Positions 36,666 through 48,424 of a stretch of DNA of 64,000 nucleotides are shown here, piece after piece. The DNA is taken from NCBI RefSeq assembly GCF_932294415.1, contig NC_065543.1, forward strand, positions 44,351,277 through 44,415,276, read 5' to 3'. This DNA is from Quercus robur (taxonomy: Eukaryota; Streptophyta; Magnoliopsida; Fagales; Fagaceae). A program made the translations under genes and the position numbers. The notes under the pieces are model-generated. The model was given only the letters and a program-made list of their open reading frames with translations. It did not search any database and had not been told where the DNA came from. Numbering within the stretch: the first letter of the stretch is position 1; each line of letters opens with the position of its first letter.

Positions 36666-37748
36666 GAAGGTAATTTAAAGTTGTTACGTTGATTGTTTTT
36701 TTTTTTTTTGATAATAAGTGGATTTCATGTACACATTAAAGGGAGATTACTCCTTATAAGCACATCTTTACGTGCTTTTCTAGATGATGTGAGATTATAG
36801 AATTGCTTCTCTCTTTGGTCCTTCACACAATACTTTACTAATAAGGTTATTAGCAATTGTTTGATCTCGAATGAATTGTTGAATTGTTTGAGATATATAT
36901 ATATATATATATATTCTATAATTTGAGGATATGATGCTATTGTCATTTTTCTAAGGCTTGTTGATTGAAATTTCATCCAAAACCCTTAATCGAATTAATT
37001 ATGTTGCAACAATTATACACCTTATTTGATCCAATCCATGGGGCCTAGAAATTGGAACAACGGAACCAAACTCCTAAAAATTTTGATGTTTTTTAACAGA
37101 ATTTTGTGTCATATACTTATTTTTCGCATCATGGTTGTTGCAACATCTTGTAAAATCATTAAGTTGTACTACAAACAAGTTTTGTTTGGAGAGGATGGAT
37201 TAATGCTAAAACTTTTTTGGTTATAAAATATTTTAAGTATGAATTACATATTTGGTCCCTATTCTATACATTATATTTCAATTGTGTCAATTTAGTCTCT
37301 AACCTTTCAGTATCATGTCAATTTAACTTCTGCTGTTATCTTTTGGATGAAAATTGATGATGTGTCTAATGGTTAAAATAAAAAATTAGCTTTTGTTGAC
37401 GTGACAGAGGAATATCTGTTGTCCTCATCAAAGGAAAAATGATGAAGAACAAAATGAAGTTAGTAGACTAACCTTTCGTGATCAACCTCAGAATCGGAAA
37501 TGGTCTGCGACTCCAACTTTGTGCTCCCATCCATTCTTTGGATTGAGATCATGATTGATAGCCGGTTGGATTGAGATGATGATTGATAGCCGTGTTGAGC
37601 TTTTTTAGGTATAAAAGCTGTTGCTTACTTCCATCCATGGAAGTTTATTGGATTTTAGTATAGGGATGCTTTAGTATAATATATTTAATTCAGCTTTTAT
37701 AGGTACCTTTGATAATGCTTAGGTCAGTTGACTCCGTTCAATAGGATT
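36666..37748. other. Unassigned AT-rich DNA
   Basis: This stretch holds a TA microsatellite (about 36893-36913) and text of the type 'tttggtccctattctatac ... caatttagtctctaacc' (37250-37320), which is common in dispersed plant repeats. No gene was recognised. Confidence 0.5.
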
Positions 37749-37751
37749 TTA

Positions 37752-38631
37752 GGCTGCGTTTGTTTTGGTGTAAAACCATTTCAAGAAATGATTTTACACC
37801 TCATCAACTGTTTGGTTGCGCATGGAAAATAGAATTTTTTGGAAAAGCATTTCATTTGACCGTGTGTTTAATGGCTTTGACCCGGAAATTGGTTGACACT
37901 TCTATTTTCACTTCAAACCATTTCCAGACTCAGACGCGCAGAGAGAGAGAGAGAGAGAAGAGAGAGAGCTCAAGCACAGACACACGGCCGGTGATGCCCA
38001 AAAGCCATCCTCGCCAGTGATGCCCAGAACCCATCCTCGCCAGTGATGCCCACAACCCATCCTCACTGGTGATGCCTAGAAGCCCAGAACCCATCCTTAT
38101 TGGTGATGCCCAGAGGCCCAAAACCCATCCTCATCAGTGATGCCCAAAAGCCCAGAACCCATCCTTGCTGGTGATGCCCAGAAGCCTAGAACCCATCCTT
38201 GCCGGTGATGCCCAGAACCACCCCTCGACACACGGCCACGCCATTGCATGCAAGCCACTCCACCGACCCATCCCTCATCCTTGTCCTCACCGACCCGATT
38301 TCAATCTCTCACTCTTTCTTCCTCCCCTTCTTTGTTTGACTAAGTTTGAAAGTTTAATGGTTTTATTTTGATTTTTGTTTCTTTAAAAAGTTTACATCTT
38401 GCAATTTTCTATTATAAATTTTTTTGGAAGCTGAAAAAATGGTTGAGAAAATGTGAGAAACCAGTAGAAAATTTGTATTTTTCAGAATGTTACCAAACAT
38501 CTGAAAATATTTTCCAATACAATTTTCAAAATGCAACCAAACACTAAAAAAATATTTTCCTTTCTGGAAAATATTTTCACCTGAAAATATTTTACACTTG
38601 AAAAATATTTTACATTCAACCAAATGCAGCC
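37752..38631. mobile_element. PIF/Harbinger-like (Tourist-type) element, 880 bp, TTA target duplication
   Basis: The left end GGCTGCGTTTGTTTTGGTGT and the reverse-complemented right end GGCTGCATTTGGTTGAATGT form TIRs. TTA flanks both ends (37749-37751 and 38632-38634). The element carries a GA run and a GC-rich minisatellite at 37990-38225 and no transposase, so it is non-autonomous with internal sequence unlike its ends. Confidence 0.8.
37990..38225. repeat. GC-rich minisatellite 'gtgatgcccagaacccatcc'
   Basis: About seven to eight units of 26-35 bp are built on ggtgatgcccagaagcc and cagaacccatcctcgcc. The composition is much more GC-rich than the surroundings, suggesting capture or local expansion inside the host MITE. 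Confidence 0.85.
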
Positions 38632-38785
38632 TTAGTATTGGAGTATATTTTATTCAGCTTTTATAGGTGGGCTTTTTTCTAGGGGGCTTTTTTGAAGGGG
38701 GTTTAGACTTTTAGTGTTTGAGTATATTTAATTCAGTTTTTATAGGCGAGCTTTTCTCTAGGGGACTTTTTTTTAGGTGGTTTTA

Positions 38786-38992
38786 GGGTCTGTTTGGATA
38801 CCACTTATTGTTGAAAATTGAAAATACTGTAACAAAATAATTTTTAAATGTGTGAATAGTGCCATGGGACCCATTTTTAATAAAAATTTTGCTAAAAAAA
38901 GTACTTGTGGGTCTTGGGAATAGTGCACGAGACCCACTGATTTTGACTTAAACACAGCTGAAAGTGAGTTTCAGCTTTATCCAAACTCACGC
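38786..38992. mobile_element. Tourist-like MITE, 207 bp, TTA target duplication
   Basis: The left end GGGTCTGTTTGGATACC and the reverse-complemented right end GCGTGAGTTTGGATAAAG form inverted repeats. TTA lies at 38783-38785 and 38993-38995. Confidence 0.8.
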
Positions 38993-38995
38993 TTA

Positions 38996-39194
38996 GTGTC
39001 GGTTGGCCTAGCTTATTTTTGGCCAACTTATTTTACTATTTAGTTTATTTTTGTTACTATTCGTGGGTCCTATTGCACTTTTGGTACCATTCATTAGTCC
39101 TACTATATTATTTCAACTAACATTTACATTTATCTACTATACTTTCAGCAAAAATTTTTAGTTTCAGCAAAATAAGAGGATCCCAAACAGATCC
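38996..39194. mobile_element. Tourist-like MITE, 199 bp, sharing a TTA with its neighbour
   Basis: The left end GTGTCGGTTGGCCTAGC and the reverse-complemented right end GGATCTGTTTGGGATCC form TIRs. TTA flanks it at 38993-38995 and 39195-39197, so the left TTA is also the right target copy of the preceding MITE. It is related to the half-element ending near 17532. Confidence 0.72.
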
Positions 39195-39348
39195 TTAGTA
39201 TCGGAGTATATTTGATTTAGCTTTTATAGGCGGGCTTTTTTCAAGGGATGCTTTAGTATAGTATATATTTAATTAAGGATTTCATACTATGCTTTTTTCA
39301 AGTTTCTTATCAGGCTGTTTTTCAGTTTCGGACAAGTACGTTCGAGTC

Positions 39349-40140
39349 TTTTGGCTAAATATTGCAAAAAATGGAGTTTATTGTTATTATAGGTACTGTT
39401 TAAAGTTATTTAGCAAAATAAGGAGAGAGACTGAATTTCGGCAACACCGTTGCCGAAATTGTAAGAAAAAGTATGAGAGAGAAGAAAGTTGAGTGATGTG
39501 ATGGGAAGGGAGAAAAAATTGAATTTCGGTAATGAGATTACTGAAATTCTTGTCCTGCCCAACTCTTGCCTGTGAAGTGCCCAAAATGCATGCTAGGGGG
39601 AGTGCCCAAATGGGAAAGCAATTGTGGCAACCAAGTTGCCAAACTTGTAGGGAATGGGAGGAGAGAGAAAATATGAATTGTGGCAACCAAGTTGCCGAAA
39701 ATGGGAGGAAAAAAAAGAAAAAAAAGAATTGTGGTTGCCGAAATCTTGAGGAGGAATTAAAAAAAAAAAGTGCTACGTCTACAATACTTTTCCAATATTT
39801 TCACAACAAATCACAGGTGGTTAGTTGTTATTAGTTCAAATTTGAATTTAACACTGAGATTACTTTTTTAATCTAACAATAACAATCAATAACAACTTGC
39901 AACTTAGGATTTGTTGTAAAAATGTTGTGGACATATCATTTCTAAAAAAAAAAGAAAAGTGGCAATTGATTTGTGGCAATGGCATTGCCGAAATAGAGGA
40001 GAAAAAAAATTGTGGAAATGGATTTGTGGCAATGGCATTGCCAAAATAGAAGGGGGAAAAATGTTGCAATTGATTTGCTGAAAATTGGAGAAGAGAGAGA
40101 ATTGTCTGAATAAAAAAAAATATAATGCATATATTCTTAT
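39349..40140. repeat. Left terminal inverted repeat of the MULE
   Basis: This is an inverted copy of roughly 52740-53504. It is interrupted by a MITE at 39770-39945 that the right TIR lacks. The inner part carries two to three copies of a subterminal unit with gcaatggcattgccgaaat. Confidence 0.8.
39770..39945. mobile_element. MITE nested in the left TIR
   Basis: It starts tgctacgtctacaatactt and ends aaaaatgttgtggacatatc, matching the family at 25244, 25485 and 63826. The right TIR has only an A/T run at the equivalent point, so the MITE arrived after the MULE TIRs were formed. Confidence 0.75.
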
Positions 40141-41952
40141 TCTTTAGTAGTTTTTTTGACCTGTTTTGTGTGTGTGTTATGTTCTTTTATTTCGTATTGT
40201 AAAAGTACCCTATGAGGAGTCAATCAACCAATCACCTCACCTTTTCTTCTGTTTCTTATTCTTTGCTTGGAATATGTTCACTAATCATTCCCAATAAAAC
40301 CACCTATTGATATCACGTCTAAAATCTATCTCATAGATTCTTTTTTGTCTTTTTATTTCTCCTCTTCATAATAAAAGGCAAGTACCCTTTCTGAAGGATT
40401 GCATCTCCTCACAAAGTTACATCCTCTGATTGTTAAATTACTCTTTTGCTTTGTTTTAGTGTGCACAATTAAGGATTGTAAGTTTTTGGTTAATGTAAGT
40501 TTTTTTTTGCTTTGCTTATTAACTTATAGCTCTAGAAATTAACAGATTTATTATTATTGTATAAACATATGCTTTGTAAATATTAGAAGCTAATACATTG
40601 TAAAATATTATGTATTGTTGTAGTTAATATTATTTGTATGCCTATGATTATGATTATTGTTGTTGTTATTGTTGTTATTATTCAAATTTTAGATTAATGA
40701 AATTTTTTATGGTTATCTGATTGTGGTTTCTTTTTTTCCATTTTTTTTTTTTTTTGCAAGTATCACTCTATAATTCCCACTCTTTCAGTTGGTATCACAA
40801 TTGTGATAAGCATCTTAGCTCTCTAATTAAATTTATGTATGTGTTTTTTTAATTTTGAAATTATTTAATATTATTTATTGTTATTATTAGTATATGTTGT
40901 TGTTGTTGTTATTATTCAAATTTTAGATTAATGAATTTTTTATGGTAATCTGATTGTGTTTTTTTTTTTTTTTTTTTTGGCAAGTATCACTCTATAATTC
41001 TCACTCTTTTAGTTGATATCACAATTGTGGTAAGTATCTCAACTCTCTAATTAAATTTATGTATGTGTTTTGTTAATTTTGAAATTATTTAATATTATTT
41101 ATTGTTATTATTAGTATATAACCACAAAAATTGTAATAAATTGTATTATTGTGATCTTTTTATAATAATTTTACTTTGTTATTATCAATTATTACATCTA
41201 TTACTTGGAAAAAATATACTGCATAATATGTTTGTTGGTTTATAATAAAGATATGTATGTGTATTATTATTATTATTATTATTTTTATTTAGTACAATAA
41301 ATCGTACATTTGTGTTTCTTTTTCTTTAAAGTTTAGTTGGTATAAAAATTTATTAAGTTTCTTGAATCTTTACTTTTTAGGGTGGTTATAGGTTGGGAAA
41401 TGAAAATTAATTATATGCTTTATAAATATTATACGCTAATATATTGTAAATATTATATATGGTTATATTATAGTTAATACTAATTATTGTGTGCATGATT
41501 ATTTTTGCTAAAACTATTATTATTATTATTAAAAATTTTGCTTCATAAATCCTTTATTTGAGTTTCTTTCAATATATTATGAACTACAAGCATTGTAAGT
41601 TATATTTAATATTTAGCATAAAAAACTGTAGTAGTCACTATATATTAATTTTATTATTTTTTATTATTGTTCTTTTGTTTTTATTTAGGATTATTTTTTT
41701 TAGGAGATATTTATGATTATCTGATTGTGTTTTTTTTGTTCTTTCTTTCTTTTCTTGCAAGTATCACTCTATAATTCCTACATTCCTTCACTTCATATCG
41801 CAATTGTAATAAGCTTCTCGGCCCTCTAATTTAATTAGAAATTATTTTCTTAGTTTATAATTTTTTATATAGATGGTTTGTAAAAAATATACCGTCAGAT
41901 GGATGTTGCATGGTTTAACTCATTGTAGCATTTAATGTAGGATATATTTGAA
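40141..41952. other. Left internal non-coding region of the MULE, with tandem repeats
   Basis: This AT-rich DNA carries a roughly 220-bp tandem duplication (about 40620-41115; anchor gcaagtatcactctataatt) and a third partial copy near 41690-41830. It is probably the promoter and 5' region of the PMD gene. It includes TAT/TAA trinucleotide runs near 41263-41283 and 41517-41530. Confidence 0.55.
40620..41115. repeat. About 220-bp tandem duplication inside the MULE
   Basis: The blocks tgcaagtatcactctataat, tatcacaattgtgataag/gtaag and ttaaatttatgtatgtgttt recur in the same order in two adjacent units. A degenerate third unit is near 41690-41830. Confidence 0.8.
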
Positions 41953-44900
41953 ATGGAGCCTGGGCCATTCGATCATTCTCTACTAACCCAACAACAATAT
42001 CATATCTCTAATGATGCAATGGAAGGCAATGTACATTGCGAGATCAAAATTTATTAATGTCCTAATAATATTTACAATTATTCAATTTACATGAAAATAA
42101 TTTCAACATTAGCAATATAACATTGTACATTTTTAAAAAAATTTCAAGTTTCCACCTTACGAGTGCGACCCCAACCACTTGCACCCCCCCTGGGCAGTTA
42201 GGCGAGCGTATCACCCCATATTTGCATCAATATAGATATTGACTGGGGTCTTATCATTTCTTTGGTGGAGCAGTGGCGATCTGAAACCCATGCATTTCAC
42301 CAACCTACTTGTGAAATGTCGATCACTCTACAAGATATAGCAATCATTACAGGATTGCCTATTGATGGCAATGCAATGTGTGGGCCCACTAATTTAGATT
42401 GCGGAAAAGTTTGCGAGAATTTACTTGGGGTGACACCACTTGCAATAACATTGGCATATGGTGGTCTTAAAATAACATGGGTAAGGAATACATTCTCAAA
42501 CCTACCAGAGGGTGCCAATGCTGTAACGACCCAATAGTGTGCTAGGGCATACATGTTCCAGGTTTTGGCTTTATTATTTGGAAATAAAAGCCAAATTAGA
42601 TTGCAATGCTACCTTATCCAGTTGTTAGAGGACTTTGGTGTAGTTGGGGAATATAGCTGGGGTAGTGCCACACTTGCTTTCCTTTATAAAGAGCTTTGTA
42701 CTGCTGCTATTAAAAAAAGCACGGAGGTTGTAGGTCCTGTTTTCATATTACAATTATGGGCGTGGGAGCATCTTCCACATCTGACCCCAATTCCAATAAA
42801 TCCAACAAATTTAAATGGCGACAACCCATATGATTGCAGGTATAATATTTACTTTATATTTCTATACAATATTGTATACTGTAGTGTTTATCCTTGATAC
42901 TTCCAAACCCTAAAATCAGTGGCAATCATTAATTGTGTATAGGTGTGGTACCAAGAGAATGTTTACTCACACACCAACGCATGTTTTGCGTGCACACCAT
43001 TCTAATCACGACACACATAATAATGAATAGGTAATATATCACAATGTATCAATGGTTAATTTACTAGTTATATTATTGTCTTAATTGATTATAACATAGT
43101 TATTATAATTGGAATTGCTGGTTGTTTGGACACTATACGATAATTATTTGCATCCATGGTGTCTTGCAGAAAAACATATATGGACTACAATAGTGCCATT
43201 GCTATGCTTCCAAATTGTGGAGTATTACCATCCAAAAAGAGTCATGCGACAGTTTGGGTTGTTGCAAAGATGTCCAAAGTGGCCTACTGAAAATTTGGAT
43301 AAATCTGTGTATTGTGTAAAGTTGACAGGAAAGTTTGGTGTTAATTGGCTTAGGAAGCATGCACAATACTACCGGCTTTGGAACGAGCAAGCTGAACATA
43401 TACTTGGGGATGAAAATTTCCATTTAGGTGTGGACTACACAGCATGGTACCATTAACATGGTCACCTATGCACGACACTAGAGGCGGCTGCCCATATGTA
43501 CCATGAAAGTTCAAAAACGTGTACAAAAACACTTTTGAAAGTTTAGACCCCCAAAAACCAATTAATCAACACAAGCAATATGTCAAACAACTAGTGTGCG
43601 GAAACTTAACATATGCTATAATATGGAATTGATTAAACAACTATCTAAGCCACAACAAAATAAACCACAGCAGATAATGTAAAGGCAGAGATAGAGAGGA
43701 AGGAAGATGCAAACACAGAGATAACACCAGATATGTTATCGAAGAGGAAACCGAAGACCTCGACGAAAAACCTCTCCGCCGCCCTCCAAGCGGTAATCAA
43801 TCCACTAGAAAATACAGTTGGGATACAAGGACAGCAATAGACCCTCCAAGCCTAATCTACCCAGTGCACCTAAGCCCTCCAAGCTTCTTGCTCCAACGAG
43901 GTTGCGCCGAACCTTTTTCTTTTCTAGCTTTCCGGATTCCGCTACTACACCGTAGCATCAACCAATGAATATTGGCTCCTTCCTAACTGCTTCCCAGAAC
44001 TTCAAACGACTGTCTCACAGGGATGATAATGGTGAGAACCAGGTTTGGTATAAAGCCTCTCAAGGATTTGACAATGGAGAGGAAGAGAGTGAGGGAATTT
44101 GATGAGACTCTAAGGTAGAGATTGTGGGTGAAACAATCTGGTTTTTCTTTAGGGTTTCTCTCTCAAAATTCTCTCTGGAAGCTCTCTTTCAATCGTGGGT
44201 TAAAAGGGTATTTATACTGGAGTGAAGAGGAATGCGAAACGTCAGGTTTTTCCAAAACAGGGGTGGCTCGTGGCTTGACTAAGTCGCGAGTTCCAGTCGC
44301 GAGTTAACCGTATGGCCAGTTGTCCTGTTTTGTCCTGTAGTGCTCCAGCTAGCATGACTGTTCATCTTCCAGCATGCTTGGCACGTGTGCATCTTCTGGC
44401 GGGTTGAAGCCGCGAGTCCACCCGCGAGTCCCAGCCGCGACACTCTGTTTTCTTGCACACTCTTGAGCAATCTTCACACTATCTCACTCACTACCCTTAC
44501 AACAATCCCACCTAAATACAGGGTTACTAAATGCTGAATTACAAGCAAATTTGGCACGGAATAAAGCCAATTAGATGGTTGAATAAATTCAACCTTACAT
44601 ACCATGTTATTATTTTAGTTTTTTCAATAATATTGATAACAAATTATTTACACAAACAAAATACTGCACTAATATTGATAACAAATTATTATTTTAGCTT
44701 TTTCAATAATACTGCACTAATAAATGTTTTTTTCTTTTTCTGTGGCAGCAAATTGAGATCAATATCATGTTAAATTTGGCTGGTGCAAACCAACAAAGGA
44801 ATGATCTCACTACACAACAAGTCCTTCTAGTAATAGTAGAGGGCCTCAATCGAGTGAAGTTATCGATGGAAGCAAATATTTCCTCCGTCCTTGCTGAGAG

Positions 44901-45530
44901 GGTGACACACTTCGAGCGACGACAAAGGCACCAAGGAAGACAGCCACAAACCTCTATTGAAACCCGCTCGTCCACCACTACACAATGTGGACAATGTGGA
45001 AATGATGAAGCCGGACCATCCACCTCTACACAGCACCATATGTACATCTCTACCCAAGCTAGGCCAGCAATATCTACCAATAATGAGCCAACCACCTTCA
45101 TTGAGTATAATTCAATTAATATCAACGAGTATTGCATGTCTTTATATCAACAGATTGGATTATCCACTTCCATAGGACAAGGATTTGAGGGTTTGTTTAG
45201 CTATGACCATTACCCCAACCTAGTTCAACACCTCCCTCCTATCACCCATCGCCACCTCCATCCTATTCTAGGCAATACAATTATGGCCAAGATAGCTAGT
45301 ACAACTATGATTTCTGCACACCACAACCTTCCCAACGATCCCCTCATGTTGGTGATTTCTACACGCCACCAAATACATGGGCATGTGCTCCAAACTTTGA
45401 GGAAGAGGCCTCCGTAATAGACTCTGAGGAAGATGCCTTAAATGAGGACAGTGGAGAAGATGCAGAAGGTGCAGAAAATATGGAGGTGTCATCAGATACT
45501 GAAAGTGATGAAGGTGTAATACCCAAAAAA
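41953..45530 (+). pseudogene. Plant mobile domain (PMD, MAIN-like) gene of the MULE, disrupted
   Basis: Coding pieces run from MEPGPFDHSLLTQQQYH at 41953. The core follows: WGLIISLVEQWRSETHAFH and MSITLQDIAIITGLPIDG (42230-42372), then MFQVLALLFGNK, LQLWAWEHLPHLTPIP (42553-42840), MFTHTPTHVLRAHH (about 42959-43003), and WTLYDNYLHPW...VPLLCFQIVEYYHPKRVMRQFG (43109-43260) with a conserved DYTAWYH. This order matches the PMD/aminotransferase-like domain of MAIN and MAIL proteins and their transposon relatives. An in-frame TAG at 42535-42537 and a stop after WYH break it. Two solo LTRs split the 3' part; a Gln/Thr-rich tail resumes at about 44767-45514 and an Arg-rich end lies near 47651-47800. 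Host PMD proteins help silence transposons; the role in transposons is unresolved. Confidence 0.8.
43504..44599 (-). mobile_element. Solo LTR (1,096 bp) in the PMD gene, TACCA target duplication
   Basis: On + it begins TGAAAGTTCAAAAACG and ends CAACCTTACA. TACCA flanks it at 43499-43503 and 44600-44604. The promoter orientation appears to be minus, with TATAAATACCC on that strand near 44213. It holds an internal GC-rich repeat of gtcgcgagt type (44281-44440). No gag/pol is present. Confidence 0.85.
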
Positions 45531-45890
45531 TAAAGATTAAAAAGAAGGGTATTTATGTAAATCTTTTGTGGGGTCAATTTTATAATTTATAATTATAAGG
45601 GAGTTTTTAGAAAATAAGGTCGAAACCCTAGCTATATAAAAGCTTATTATGTCAAAGTATAGGGAGAGATGTTTTGAGAGATGAGACTACTCAAAATACT
45701 CAAGTAGAGAAGGTTTGATTGCACAATTGAGGTAAGAGCCTAAGAATCTCTTTCTTGTCAAATCTAAGCTTTATTTGGAATTAGAGTACTTTTTATGTGG
45801 GTATTTTGATTAGTAGTGAAACAATTTAATCATTCAAGAGTTTTAATGATGCAAATGAAGAAAAGTTTGGATTTATTTTCAGTATTACTG

Positions 45891-45932
<42 letters not shown>

Positions 45933-47650
45933 CAGTAACTTAATATTATTTGTCTTTTGTTGCGTTGAGCGGATATAGAATTTGCAGAATTTTAGGCTTT
46001 GTGGGACAAGTTTTTGTACAGCCGAAATAGTACCAATTTGATGAGTTGAGGTCTGACAAGTTATTAAAAATAAAAGGAGAAGAAGAAGAAGAAAGAAATA
46101 ATGGCTGTTCTGTAAGGCACATGGCCTAGCTTGTACTTGGAATTGTCAACAACTCAAAAGATGATAATGGTGGCAGGTGGTAAAAAAAAAAAAAAAAAAT
46201 AGTACCTGAAGAGTAGTCCATGTGTTGCTCTTCTTTTACAGGTGACATTTTCCTTTACCTATTCTATAGGTCTTATCCTAGGTTATTATTACTGGCAGAT
46301 AGTAAAGAATAAATATCTGGTGATTATGTGGATTTTTCATTGAAATAATAGTGAAAAATCATGGGATATTTTTAACAATCTCCCTTTTGGTAGGATATTG
46401 TTATAAGTTTTTTTTTTTTTTTTTAATTATTTGATTATTGAGTATAGTGTTTAAAAATTGTTTTACGTAATATCTAAGGATTTTAGAAGAAGTATTAGGG
46501 AGAAGTTCCTTTTGGTATGGCTTTTGGAGATAAGTAACCTTATCCTAATTGGGTTTTATTTTCCTTATATTAATGTATTTTTAACTACTAAAAATTGTTT
46601 ATAATTGTTAGAATTTTTAATACTGAGTATATGATTTTTATATACATGCTTGAATGAGATATATTTTTGTTAGAAACTATGATTTCATATATATGATTAT
46701 GAACAATTTGACTATGAATTGATTTTGATACCCAGCCAATGGGGGTTATTCATTGGTACTCTGATACCCAGCTAATGGGGGTTATTCATTGGTATTCTGA
46801 TACTCAAACCAATTGGGGTTATTCATTGGTACTCTGATACCCAGCCAATGGGGGTTATTCATTGGTACTCTGATACCCAGTCACGAGGATATAACGTGAC
46901 CGTAGTCATAAGATTGTTAAGAATATGAATTATGGTTGAATATTTGAACTATTTTGAGTCCTTAAAACTACATATGTGATTTTGGAAATGTTTGAGTATT
47001 TGAACTATTCTGAGTCACTTAAACTACGTATGTATTTTTGGAACCTATTGTAAGTTATAACTTTTGATATATAAAAAACTGATTACTTTCTAAACCATTT
47101 ATGATATATATTTGTAAGGTTAAAGTATGTGATCTATTTGCAACTTAATTATTTTAAGACTATGAAACTTCTTTAGTTATTTTTGAAAACTCATAGTATA
47201 TTATAACTTTTGAAAACTCATATTACATCTTATTACTTTATAGATCTATTGCTTGATAGAACTTATTAGGATTTTGGTTATTAAGTTGTCAGCTCACCCT
47301 TTTTTTCCCCTCTAGTTTTAGATTGTGAAGAATATCAAGTTTGGGGAGTTTGATGTTGTGTTGTGAGCAGGAAAAGAAGCTTATGATTTTGGTATTGGAT
47401 GGTTTTCTAATAATTTTATATTTATTGGCCAATTGGCATTATGTACATGAGGTTTGGATTTTGTTCCTATTAAATTATTGGAGATTTATTCATAAAGAAA
47501 TTGTTGAGGTATTTTGGATTTATTTGATTTTAGTTTTTGAGGATAAATTTTAGTTGCTAAGAAGGTCTTGCACACTTCTAGGGTGCTTACTTTATAAGCG
47601 TGCGGAGGTTTTCACGAGCCTATCTTTATAGTTGGGTTTGGGGCGTGACA
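45515..47650. mobile_element. Probable solo LTR (about 2.1 kb) in the PMD gene
   Basis: It begins TGTAATACCC and ends GGGGCGTGACA, inverted-like TG...CA termini typical of plant LTRs. A TATA-like ctatataaaag lies near 45634. A long T run (about 45892-45927) and a minisatellite (46726-46885) are internal. The flanking pentamers, GAAGG and ATGGT, do not match well, so either the TSD has mutated or one edge is off by a little. Confidence 0.65.
46726..46885. repeat. About 41-bp minisatellite, four units, within the LTR
   Basis: The unit is ctgatacccagccaatgggg followed by gttattcattggta. It occurs four times in succession, with a diverged third unit, and a partial fifth follows. Confidence 0.88.
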
Positions 47651-48424
47651 ATGGTAATTATCAAACAGATGTTGATATTAGAACCATGCCAATGTGCATG
47701 GGGAAAAGTCATGTGCAAGCACGAAGGTACCCTCAACGAGTAAATAGGCATCCTCTATGTTGTGGAACACAACAAAAACTTCATGTACCCCATCGTGGCA
47801 ATCACTAATCAATATAAAATGACTATTTATTAAGAATATATTAAAGTATTATCGTTGTTTATGCATCATTGTAGCAAAAAATATTATGCCTAGATAGTAT
47901 ACATAGCACATTATAACACTAACTGTAAGACCTTTGCGAAAATAAGAAATGTGTACACATTTTTTGGCATTTGAAATTAGTGCCCAATTAATCTAATCAT
48001 ACATCTATTTAATATAATTGTCCATTCCTACAAATCCAACATAGAATCAATATGTGTAGCCACAATTGTAGGCACGGAATAGGTGAAAAAAAGAAGGTGT
48101 CAAACTTTTGATCTTTTTTCCTTTGCATGATGGCTACTGTGGTGTACATTTCTATTTTCGTTCTCCACAGCCTCTCTTCCAAACCCTCGTAAAAGTGTCA
48201 AAGAAAAATAAAACTTTCACCATCTAATTTTCGTCCAAATTTACATAAGCAAATTGTGAGTTAATTTCGGCCTTCAAAATTTGTGAATTTCAAAAAACTC
48301 AAAACAAAAAAGTTGTAGATATTTAAGTCACGGTTCTAGCCCATCCAATCTTGAGTCAATTGGATTTTTGAGGAGAGAGATACACCTAAAATACTGATTA
48401 GTGATTAAATCTGATTTTTCCTCT
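47651..48424. other. Space between the convergent MULE genes
   Basis: The first 150 bp continue the PMD gene's Arg-rich end (ARRYPQRVNRHPLCC). From about 48060 to 48424 the sequence is related to 56690-57000 (shared ttgtgagttaatttcggcc and tcaattggatttttgag), i.e. a dispersed repeat fragment that stops right at the transposase stop codon. Confidence 0.55.

Noticed and set aside
37930..38121. Minus-strand ORF with repeating Gly-Leu-Trp-Ala-Ser text
   Set aside because: It is a translation of the GC-rich minisatellite inside a MITE.
39387..39834. ORFs of about 100 codons on both strands
   Set aside because: They lie in the left TIR and are mirrored in the right TIR; they reflect TIR sequence, not genes.
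44703..45137. 144-codon minus-strand ORF
   Set aside because: It is the shadow of the PMD gene's Gln/Thr-rich tail on the opposite strand, with no domain of its own.
46721..46890. CRISPR-like regularly spaced repeats
   Set aside because: The units are directly adjacent with no unique spacers, within a plant LTR; it is a minisatellite.
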